A stretch of DNA of 64,000 nt. It comes from VAZQ01 sp035293945. Lineage in GTDB: Bacteria; Pseudomonadota; Alphaproteobacteria; Rhizobiales; Xanthobacteraceae. The stretch spans positions 1 to 64,000 of the forward strand of contig DATGLV010000015.1 of the NCBI GenBank assembly GCA_035293945.1, read 5' to 3'. Shown one piece after another: positions 1 through 7,173 of this stretch (position 1 is the first letter of the stretch; every line of letters begins with the position of its first letter). A model generated the notes under the pieces. The model saw only the letters and a list, made by a program, of their open reading frames with translations, had not been told where the DNA came from and did no database searches. The position numbers were made by a program, and so were the translations under genes.

Positions 1-34
1 AAAATAGGATTCCCCCTGAGGCTTTAATGTCGGA

Positions 35-58
35 GAATCTCCGTGACGAGGGAGATTC
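35..58. repeat. 8-bp inverted repeat before the transposase remnant
   Basis: GAATCTCC at 35-42 and GGAGATTC at 51-58 form a perfect 8-bp stem with an 8-nt loop, ending four bases before the ATG at 62. It could be a regulatory hairpin, or part of the terminal region of the insertion sequence whose transposase start follows. The true end of the element cannot be fixed because only one side is present. Confidence 0.5.
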
Positions 59-61
59 GCG

Positions 62-219
62 ATGGCTGGCTATGTGGCGGGGGTTTCGCGTGATCAGGCG
101 ACGCTGTTTCCGGAGCGGCTGGACGAGTTGATCCCGGCGGAACGCTCAGGTGCGGGTGGTGGACGGGTTTGTGGACAGCCTCGACCTGCGGGCGCTGGGG
201 TTCACGAAGGCGGCGCCGG
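62..219 (+). pseudogene. IS1182-family transposase, N-terminal remnant with frameshift
   Basis: The translation from ATG 62 begins MAGYVAGVSRDQATLFPE and continues RLDELIP, which is the typical start of IS1182-type transposases. The frame breaks near position 141. Removing one A there restores DAQVRVVDGFVDSLDL followed by RALGFTKA, the expected continuation. Homology stops at about 219, where the sequence switches to an inverted hsdM-like start. Only about 50 of the usual 450 or more residues remain, so no active enzyme can be made. Open reading continues in the first frame to 760 but matches nothing and runs antisense to the LysR gene. Confidence 0.72.
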
Positions 220-321
220 GTACGTGATCTGCTCGTTGACCTGGAGTGGATTGGAAAGCCCGCCCGACCAGAAGTCGTTCCAGATGCTGTCGATCTGGTT
301 TCGCAGCTCGCCCGTCAGCAT
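220..321 (-). pseudogene. hsdM: hsdM (type I restriction-modification methylase) N-terminal fragment
   Basis: Reading minus from ATG 321 gives MLTGELRNQIDSIWNDFWSG and then GLSNPLQVNEQITY. This closely resembles the first residues of type I modification methylases (HsdM). The match ends at codon 34, at the junction with the transposase remnant, so over 90 percent of the gene is absent. The fragment suggests a type I restriction locus once sat here and was cut by insertion-sequence activity. The 140 bp between this fragment and the LysR stop codon hold no recognisable gene. Confidence 0.68.
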
Positions 322-460
322 GCCCGCCCTCGCACCCTCGCCCTTCAATCCCAATGCGAAGCCATTATTGTGCTCGATGAAGCGCGCGCAAGGTGCAAAG
401 GTTGGACTGACGCGATGTTCTCCACGAAAAGCCTCCTCCGGATTCGCGCTGCCGCTCCCC

Positions 461-1309
461 TCAAACCCGTATCCCGCTCGCCAGAATAACTTCGGCGAGC
501 TCGGTTGCGGGGCCGCGGGTGGCCTTGTGGCGATCCATGACGACGAATTCGGCGAGCCCGAGATCAGGCAGGCCGTGGCCGCCCGGAAGCTCCACCAATC
601 CGGCCGGAACGAGGCCTTTGGAAACGACGGTGATGCCGAGCCCGGCCAGCGCCGCTGCGCTTATGCCGGAGAGGCTGTCGCTGGTGCAGACGATGCGCCA
701 GGCTCGGCCGCTCCGTTCCAACGCCGCGAGAGCGATCTCGCGCATGATGCTCGGCGGTGAAAAGAGGATGAGCGGCGTCGGCGTTACTGGATCGAGCAAA
801 TAGCCCTTGGCCGAGACCCAGATCAGCCGGTCGCGCGAAACCACACGCCCGCGTTCCTCACCCGGCGGCCGCTTGCAACAAATGAGATCAAGCTGGCCGC
901 GTGCCAGCCGCTCATTGAGCTGAGCGCTGCGCGCGACGGTGAGCTCGAACTCGACCAGCGGATGGGTGCGGACAAAGTCGCGCAGCACGTCGGGCAACCG
1001 CGAGGCGACAAAATCCTCCGAGGTGCCGAAGCGCAGCCGCCCGCGGAGCTGCGAGGCGGCGAAATAACGTTGCGCGCGGTCATTGGCGGACAGGATGCCA
1101 CGCGCCAGCGCGATCAGCGCTTCGCCGTCAGGCGTCGTCGCAACCGAATGGGTATCGCGAACGAGCAGTCGGCGGCCGGCCTCTTCCTCGAGCTTGCGGA
1201 TGTGCTGGCTGACCGTGGACTGGCGCAGGCCTAAGCGTTCCGCCGCCTGCGTGAAGCTGCGGGTCTGCGCGACGGCGAGGAAAGTCTGCAGGAGGACTGG
1301 ACTGAACAT
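461..1309 (-). CDS. LysR-family transcriptional regulator
   Basis: A 282-residue LysR-type regulator. The N-terminal winged helix-turn-helix is clear (FTQAAERLGLRQSTVSQHI, about residues 19-37) and is followed by the linker helix and a periplasmic-binding-like effector domain to the C terminus. Length is normal. I chose the ATG at 1309 (MFSPVLLQTF) over the one at 1327 because the family starts shortly before the LQTF(L/V)AVA segment. It is divergent from the transporter at 1454, the usual layout for a LysR protein controlling its neighbour. The effector is unknown; the target gene suggests an organic anion. Confidence 0.9.
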   Translation of the reverse strand: MFSPVLLQTFLAVAQTRSFTQAAERLGLRQSTVSQHIRKLEEEAGRRLLVRDTHSVATTPDGEALIALARGILSANDRAQRYFAASQLRGRLRFGTSEDFVASRLPDVLRDFVRTHPLVEFELTVARSAQLNERLARGQLDLICCKRPPGEERGRVVSRDRLIWVSAKGYLLDPVTPTPLILFSPPSIMREIALAALERSGRAWRIVCTSDSLSGISAAALAGLGITVVSKGLVPAGLVELPGGHGLPDLGLAEFVVMDRHKATRGPATELAEVILASGIRV

Positions 1310-1355
1310 CGGGCTGCCTATCGGCAAGGGGCCTATCGTACTTTGTGATTACAAT

Positions 1356-1374
1356 AATAGCTGTATTCGCTATT
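1356..1374. promoter_or_regulatory. Dyad in the LysR/transporter divergent promoter
   Basis: AATAGC (1356-1361) and GCTATT (1369-1374) form a perfect 6-bp dyad with a 7-nt spacer inside an AT-rich stretch of the 144-bp divergent intergenic region. The size and placement fit a LysR recognition site, but the binding sequence of this regulator is not known. Confidence 0.5.
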
Positions 1375-1453
1375 CACAATAACAGAAGGTCGGCTTATTT
1401 CGGGTTCCGCCCGGGTTCACGACGTCCGGGTCAGGACAGAGCCTTTGCTTCAC

Positions 1454-2521
1454 ATGTCTTTCGTTCGCGCACTCCTCCGCATCGACCGCTTTCTGGCGGC
1501 GATCTTGCTCACTGTGGCGCTGGCATCCTTCCTGCCGGTGCGCGGCGAGGAGGCCGCCATCGCGTCTTGGCTGACCGGCGGCGGCATCATGCTTTTGTTC
1601 TTATTGCACGGTGCGCGGCTGTCACCGGAGGCCGTGCTGGCGGGGGCGCGGCATTGGCGACTGCACGCGGTGGTGTTCTCGAGCACATTCGTGCTGTTCC
1701 CCCTGCTGGTTGCCGCATGCCGTCTGGTAGCGCCGGACCTGTTGCCCGCACCCTTATGGGCCGGATTCATTTTGCTGGGCGCTGCGCCGTCGACCCTTCA
1801 GGCCTCGATCGCCTTCACCTCGCTCGCCGGCGGCAATGTGTCGGCGGCATTGTGCAGCGCCTCGGCTTCGAATGTCCTCGGCACGGTGCTGGCGCCGCTC
1901 ATCGTCGGCTTGCTGCTCGCGCACACTGCGCCGCTCACGGCCCATGCGATCCTCGCGGTCGGGCTGCAGCTTGTGGTCCCGTTCCTGGCCGGTCAAATGT
2001 TGCGGCCATGGATCGGCGGCTTTCTCAGCCGCCACGCGCTTGCCGTCAAAAGCGTCGACTATGGTTCGATATTGTTGATCGTCTACACGACTTTCAGCGC
2101 GGGCGTGGTCAACGGGATCTGGCATCAGGTCGATGCGGCGCAGCTCATGCGGGTTGCGTTGCTGGACGCCGCGCTGCTGGCCATCGTCATGACGATCCTG
2201 ACGGTCGCGAGCCGAGCTCTAAGCTTTTCACGCGCCGATGAGATCGCGATCGTCTTCTGCGGATCGAAGAAAAGCCTGGCCACCGGAGCATCGATCGCGA
2301 CCGTGTTGTTCGGCGGCCATGCCGGGCTTGCGATCCTCCCGATCATGCTGTTCCACCAGATTCAGCTGATGGTCTGCGCGTGGCTCGCGCGCCGATGCCG
2401 CGAGGGCGAAGATTTTCATAACGAGGTCCGCCCTGCCGGCAGATTAGCCGGCCTGTGGCGTTCGCTCCATGACCGGAAAACTCGACGCTTCGGCGCTCCG
2501 GCCAAAGCCAGCATCCAATAG
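1454..2521 (+). CDS. Bile acid:sodium symporter-like transporter (BASS/YfeH type)
   Basis: A 355-residue polytopic inner-membrane protein. It starts with LLRIDRFLAAILLTVALASF and repeats hydrophobic helices of about 20 residues. The segments LFLLHGARLSPEAV and FTSLAGGNVSAALCSASASN resemble the YfeH branch of the bile acid/sodium symporter superfamily, which moves organic anions with sodium. The C-terminal half has IVFCGSKKSLATGASIA, the conserved second crossover region. I prefer ATG 1454 to TTG 1445. It is divergent from a LysR gene that probably regulates it. The substrate cannot be told from sequence. Confidence 0.85.
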   Translation: MSFVRALLRIDRFLAAILLTVALASFLPVRGEEAAIASWLTGGGIMLLFLLHGARLSPEAVLAGARHWRLHAVVFSSTFVLFPLLVAACRLVAPDLLPAPLWAGFILLGAAPSTLQASIAFTSLAGGNVSAALCSASASNVLGTVLAPLIVGLLLAHTAPLTAHAILAVGLQLVVPFLAGQMLRPWIGGFLSRHALAVKSVDYGSILLIVYTTFSAGVVNGIWHQVDAAQLMRVALLDAALLAIVMTILTVASRALSFSRADEIAIVFCGSKKSLATGASIATVLFGGHAGLAILPIMLFHQIQLMVCAWLARRCREGEDFHNEVRPAGRLAGLWRSLHDRKTRRFGAPAKASIQ

Positions 2522-2571
2522 GGGCAACGGCAAAGCGCCGGACATGCCTCGGCCGGCGCCGCGATGAAGGA

Positions 2572-4152
2572 TCAGCGGCCGACGATCCTGGCGATCACCC
2601 TGGCGGCATCGGCTGGCGCCGCATTGCCGGTCCAGACGACGTAACGGTCGGCACGCACCAGCAAGAGGCGCGCTCCGTAGGCCATGCGTCCGGCCTCAAG
2701 GCTGTCGCGCACCACCTTGAGCGGAACGCCGAGCAACGCTGCCGCCTTGGCGAAGGCCGCAACGGCTCCTTCGTCTGCGCCAAACGCAAGCAGGCTGAAG
2801 TCTGCGCCAAGCTCCTCGAACACATGCCTTCCGCTCGACAGGACCTGCGGCGGCAGGTGATGCCCGGCCTTGGCGGTGAATGAATGCGTCCCCTTGGCGC
2901 TGCACACGCTGCCCGGCGGGCCCCACACGATCGAGGAGCCCTCATAATGCGGTGCGTAGGTCATGGCCCGGCCCGGCTGACCGGTTTTGGATGCTTCCCA
3001 AGCGCGTTCGAACTCTGCGCGGTCACGCTCGGGGCTGTAACGATCGAGAAGATCGCGGTCGGCCTCGATGCGCGCGAGAATGAAGTCCCTGGCGGTTTCC
3101 CAGAAGATCGGTCGCCGCTCTTCGGTGTACGTATCAAGCAACGTCTCGCCGCCCCAGCCCTTGAGGCGCGCCGCAAGCTTCCAGCCCAGATTGACGACGT
3201 CATCAAGACCGTTGTTGAGGCCATAGCCCCCATAGGGCGGATGACTGTGCGCGGCATCTCCGGCGATGAATACGCGACCGACCCTGTATCTGTTGGCGAC
3301 CGCAATGCGCAGGTCCCAGAAGCCCACATAGTCGAGCTGGCACTTGAACTTGAATCCGGCCGCCTTCTCCATGAGAGCCTGAAAGTCGTAGTTATCCCGC
3401 GTGGTGTCGGGCGGCACCGGCGCGTGAAAGAAGAAGGTGTCCTGAGCGTCAACCCGCCCGAAGAACCGCCAGTGGCCCTTGAGCGCCGGGTCCATTGCCC
3501 GATAGGTGACGCGCGGCGGGAAGCGCTTCAGGCCTGCCTCGAGCTCCGGCGAGCGGATGACCGCGAGCACCATGAGCTGGTCGAAGCTCTCCCCACCCCG
3601 CTCGATACCGACCTGCTCTCGCACGGTCGAATGACTGCCGTCGCAGCCGATCGCATAGTCCCCCGCGAGCACCTCGCGCCGGCCGTCCTCCGCGACCATA
3701 CCGATGCGAACGCCATCCTGATCCTGCGTGACAGTCTCGACCGTCCATCCCATCCAGCTTTTGATACCGGGAAGCTCGGCCATCCGCTCGCGCAGCACGC
3801 GCTCGGTCAGGTATTGCGGAATCCGCTCGCTCGACTGGAAATAATACTGGTCGACCACCTCGCGATAGAGCGGCGAATACCAGTATTCGGTGCTGAGATT
3901 CATGTACGCTGTGACCCCACTCAGGGAAAAGCCTGGCGGCAGCACGCGCGCGGCGCGCATCTTCTCGAGCACTCCCCAGGAATAGAAATGCTCCATGGTG
4001 CGCTGCTGCAGCCCCTGCCCCTTTGGAATGCGATGCTCCTGCGTGCGCCGCTCGACGATTGCGCAGGTGATGCCGCGCTGGGCGAGCTCGATCGCCATCG
4101 CCATGCCAACCGGGCCGCCGCCGACGACGATGACTTGTTGCTCTTGCTGCAT
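2572..4152 (-). CDS. FAD-dependent aromatic monooxygenase (PheA/TfdB type)
   Basis: A 526-residue group A flavoprotein hydroxylase. The N terminus has the dinucleotide-binding GGGPVG (residues 11-16), the DG motif CDGSHSTVRE (170-179) that contacts FAD and NADPH, and the GD motif GDAAHSHPPYGGYGLNN (298-314). A thioredoxin-like C-terminal domain follows, as in phenol and chlorophenol hydroxylases. The ATG at 4152 has GGAAGAAG upstream; a 21-residue in-frame extension lacks family similarity. These enzymes use NAD(P)H and oxygen to hydroxylate phenolic rings. The downstream gene on the same strand ends far away, so it is probably transcribed alone. The substrate is unknown. Confidence 0.88.
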   Translation of the reverse strand: MQQEQQVIVVGGGPVGMAMAIELAQRGITCAIVERRTQEHRIPKGQGLQQRTMEHFYSWGVLEKMRAARVLPPGFSLSGVTAYMNLSTEYWYSPLYREVVDQYYFQSSERIPQYLTERVLRERMAELPGIKSWMGWTVETVTQDQDGVRIGMVAEDGRREVLAGDYAIGCDGSHSTVREQVGIERGGESFDQLMVLAVIRSPELEAGLKRFPPRVTYRAMDPALKGHWRFFGRVDAQDTFFFHAPVPPDTTRDNYDFQALMEKAAGFKFKCQLDYVGFWDLRIAVANRYRVGRVFIAGDAAHSHPPYGGYGLNNGLDDVVNLGWKLAARLKGWGGETLLDTYTEERRPIFWETARDFILARIEADRDLLDRYSPERDRAEFERAWEASKTGQPGRAMTYAPHYEGSSIVWGPPGSVCSAKGTHSFTAKAGHHLPPQVLSSGRHVFEELGADFSLLAFGADEGAVAAFAKAAALLGVPLKVVRDSLEAGRMAYGARLLLVRADRYVVWTGNAAPADAARVIARIVGR

Positions 4153-4198
4153 TTTGTTCTTCTTCCGTGGGTCCAAACGGCGGGAGAAATCGAAAAGA

Positions 4199-4345
4199 CT
4201 CACTCCAGTCGTCACCCGCGGGCATAGCCCGTCGAAGACGGGCTAAACGCCCTGATGACGGGTCCATCTTTTTCGCAAGAAGATGGATTGCCGGGTCAAG
4301 CCCCGGCAATGGCGCTGAAGTGGATCAATTCGACCGGGAGCTGCC
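4199..4345. repeat. Dispersed intergenic repeat, copy 1
   Basis: About 147 bp containing CGGGCATAGC, GATGACGGGTCCATC, TTTTTCGCAAGAAGATGGAT and TGCCGGGTCAAGC. A second copy lies in opposite orientation at 42296-42440, with a partial relative at 35190-35232. It contains nested palindromes (for example GATGGATTGCCGGG near CCGGCAAT) and sits in a gene-free gap between the monooxygenase start and the NHL gene end. Related repeats are frequent in Bradyrhizobium-like genomes. The rest of 4346-4513 shows nothing recognisable. Confidence 0.8.
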
Positions 4346-4513
4346 TTAGCCGGGGCCCTGACGACTTCCGCCGCGATGGGTCAAGGAGTGCAGGGAGGTC
4401 TCGAATACTAGAAATTCAATTCATGTCCCGCGCCGTGACCTCGGTCAAGGCGCAGCCTTCTTGCTCAATTTCGCCCGGCAGGCGCGAGCGGCCGTTGCTT
4501 GCTCGGTTCGTGA

Positions 4514-5530
4514 TCAGCTTTTCACGAATTTCCGCACCATCCCCTGCGATTGATAAGCCGCGTAGATATTGCCGTCGTCATCGACGCCGAGGCCCTCCGG
4601 CGCACCGACGACGGGGTCGGTCTGGGGAATGAAGGCCGTGACCTTTCCGTCCTTGACGCTGCCGATCCGGATGCCCTGACGGAAACCCGGATTGGTCTTG
4701 TCGGTCGATTGCGCGTCGGGAACGTACATCACGTCGTTCTTGTCGATGGTGACGTCGCTTGGCCGCCCGAACTGCTTCCACTCGGCGAGAAACTTGCCGT
4801 CGGGCGAGAAGATTTGGATGCGATTGTTGACGCGGTCGCCCACATAGACCTTGCCGGTCGAATCCAAGGCGATCCCGTGGGGGGTGTCGAACTCCCCCTG
4901 CGCCTTGCCGTGCTTGCCCCACGTCGTGATGAAGGTCCCGTCCTTCGCAAACTTCACGATCCGATCGTTGGTGCCGGTACCGTGCCCGTCGGCCACATAG
5001 AAGTCGCCGTTGGGCGCAACCACGACGGCACTTACAGCGCTCAGATAGCCGGGCCCATCGCCCGGCATCCCGGGCTTGCCGATCGTCATCAGCACCTTGC
5101 CATCCGGGCTGAGCTTGAACAGGTCCGCCCCCTTGCCGTTCTTGGCGATCTGATCGCCCGCCCAGATATTTTCGTCGCGATCGACGTAGAGCGCATGCGA
5201 AACCACGAACAGGCCGGCGCCGATCGCATGTATCAACCTGCCCGATGCATCGAACTTCATCAGCGGCGCGAGCGTCGAATCGGTGCATTCGCTTCCCCCG
5301 CAACGGTCGAACACCCAGATGCTCTTGCCGTCGCTGTGATCGACTTGCGCCTTGATCACGCCGCCGAATTTCCGGCCGTCGGGAAGGTGCCCCCAGCTGT
5401 CCAGCATCCGGTACGGGTTGGGCGCCGCATTGGGGTCCGCGCTCTGGCTATAGCCGCGGTCCTGCGCGACCATCATCAGGGCGCCGGCCGCAATGCCGAT
5501 CATCAAGCTCAGCCTGAACGAATGTCTCAT
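4514..5530 (-). CDS. Secreted NHL-repeat beta-propeller protein
   Basis: A 338-residue protein with an N-terminal signal peptide (LMIGIAAGALMMVAQDRGYS) and repeated NHL-type blades such as FDTPHGIALDSTGKVYVGDR and VNNRIQIFSPDGKF. The repeats suggest a six-bladed propeller like peptidyl-alpha-hydroxyglycine lyase or other NHL proteins. A strong Shine-Dalgarno GGAGGAGA precedes ATG 5530. Two cysteines in FDRCGGSECTD may form a disulfide, which fits export. It stands alone between a repeat region and a divergent secreted protein. No catalytic function can be assigned with certainty. Confidence 0.8.
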   Translation of the reverse strand: MRHSFRLSLMIGIAAGALMMVAQDRGYSQSADPNAAPNPYRMLDSWGHLPDGRKFGGVIKAQVDHSDGKSIWVFDRCGGSECTDSTLAPLMKFDASGRLIHAIGAGLFVVSHALYVDRDENIWAGDQIAKNGKGADLFKLSPDGKVLMTIGKPGMPGDGPGYLSAVSAVVVAPNGDFYVADGHGTGTNDRIVKFAKDGTFITTWGKHGKAQGEFDTPHGIALDSTGKVYVGDRVNNRIQIFSPDGKFLAEWKQFGRPSDVTIDKNDVMYVPDAQSTDKTNPGFRQGIRIGSVKDGKVTAFIPQTDPVVGAPEGLGVDDDGNIYAAYQSQGMVRKFVKS

Positions 5531-5812
5531 GGTTCTCCTCCCGTGTTGAATAGATGCTGGCGGAACGGTATTCGGACATCGGGCACACCCGCCTGAACGG
5601 CCGCAATGGCGTACAGGCGTTGAGCTGATGGTTCAACATCATGCGCCGAGTATCATAGTCGGCCGTGGGGTCACCCGGAAGCCATGCGCAGGACGATCTC
5701 GGGTGCGGTTCACAAGCTCCACACAGTGCGTCCACACAACTGCGTAATGCGGCTCCTGGGCAGATCTTGCGCTGCGGCGCCAAGTGGCACGGGCGCCGAA
5801 CAGGAGGTGCTC

Positions 5813-7045
5813 TTGAAAACCGCCACTGCGGGCCTTGGAATCCAATTCTTGTCGATTGCGATCGGCGTCCTTGTCGCCGGGGCCGCCATGGCGGAGGGGC
5901 TGACGCCTCAGCCTAACGGTACTGTCTACGACAGCAATCAGAACGTCACCTGGCTTGCGGATGCGAATTTTGCGGCAAGCGCAGAAGGCCAGGCCATCCT
6001 CAAGCAGGCCCGCTTAACCGGCGTCGCGCCAAGCGGGATCATGGACTATCCGACCGCGCTCCGCTTCCTGCAGGCGATGAACACGATTCCGTGCCAAGGC
6101 AAGGGCTATCTCTGCCACAGCAGCTGGCAGTTGCCGGTCATGATCACGGACCCTGCACATGATCCGACGTGCACCGTGCATCGCGGCTTTGACGGGAATT
6201 CCTTCGGGCCAAATTGTCGGGGAAGCGCCTTCGGCAGTCTCTTCTACCGCGGACTGAGGCTCAGCTATCCGAGCAGCGTCGCGCCGCAGTTTCAGGACTC
6301 AGTTGCGGGATTCCGAAACCTGCATCCGGCGCTCTACTGGTCGGCCACCCAGGGCGGGCGGACCGGGCAACAGACATTTTCGTTTCTGGTCGGCCAGTCG
6401 GGCTCGAACACCACGAATTTCAACCTGCTGCACGTGCTGGCCATGCATCGGGGCTTGCTTTCGGGCAGCGCCACGCAGAGCGGAGCGAGCGGAGTTTCAA
6501 GCTACAAGAGCGGCCCGGCTGCGGGCGCGGCAGTGTATGACGCCGGTTCCGGGATCTCTTGGCTCCTTGATGCCAATCTCGCCGCGACCAAGACGTTCGG
6601 CGTATCGGGAAGCGTAGCGATCCCGCGCAAGCCGATCAGCGACGAGATCAGGATGCCGGACATAGCAAGCGGCGGGGCGATGCACTTTCAGGCCATCGCT
6701 GCCTGGCTCAAGAAGCTTGGCGACAGCAACTATGCGGGCACGAATAGCTGGGCGCTGCCGGAACTTGCCGACCTGGAAACGCTCAATGCCCATCTCGGCC
6801 TGGCGCCGGGAAATCCGGCCTTCATCGCCGGCGGCAGCGTCGGGCCGTTCCGAAACTTCCAGCCCTTCTTCTATTGGGCCTGCCCGGGGAGTGCAGCTGA
6901 TCCATCCCATTGCGACTATGGGCATGTGCTCAATCTGCGCGATGATATTGCCATGCGTTGGTCCTTCAACTTCGATACCGGCTTTCAAGGCACGAGCCAG
7001 GAGACGAAGCGCTATTACTTGACGATGTACTATCCGGGCCGGTGA
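5813..7045 (+). CDS. Exported protein with two DUF1566-like domains
   Basis: About 410 residues. The reading frame is open from 5684, but AGGAGG at 5802-5807 sits five bases before an in-frame TTG at 5813, and a signal peptide begins right there (LKTATAGLGIQFLSIAIGVL then VAGAAMA). TTG is therefore the likely start. Two copies of a DUF1566/Lcl-C-like module follow, each with a VYD...(V/I)(T/S)WL.DAN opening and an SWxLP...L segment. They are seen at about residues 35-235 and 275-405. The domain is common in secreted and surface proteins of unknown role. The C terminus has no anchor. The next gene begins 128 bp downstream and may be co-transcribed. Confidence 0.75.
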   Translation: MKTATAGLGIQFLSIAIGVLVAGAAMAEGLTPQPNGTVYDSNQNVTWLADANFAASAEGQAILKQARLTGVAPSGIMDYPTALRFLQAMNTIPCQGKGYLCHSSWQLPVMITDPAHDPTCTVHRGFDGNSFGPNCRGSAFGSLFYRGLRLSYPSSVAPQFQDSVAGFRNLHPALYWSATQGGRTGQQTFSFLVGQSGSNTTNFNLLHVLAMHRGLLSGSATQSGASGVSSYKSGPAAGAAVYDAGSGISWLLDANLAATKTFGVSGSVAIPRKPISDEIRMPDIASGGAMHFQAIAAWLKKLGDSNYAGTNSWALPELADLETLNAHLGLAPGNPAFIAGGSVGPFRNFQPFFYWACPGSAADPSHCDYGHVLNLRDDIAMRWSFNFDTGFQGTSQETKRYYLTMYYPGR

Positions 7046-7173
7046 TTGCATTGGATCCCGGCGGTAATATGCCTACGCGGGCCGAGCGACGCGATACTGG
7101 CTTTCGAAAAGCGATCTGGGTATCTTTTGGCTCGGCTGGCAACCGGCCGGTATTCAAAGGCTGAAGGCCCATC

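Noticed and set aside
2884..4227. 447-residue open frame on plus strand
   Set aside because: It lies antisense to the flavin monooxygenase, which has all its family motifs. Long antisense frames are expected in high-GC DNA and this one shows no family feature.
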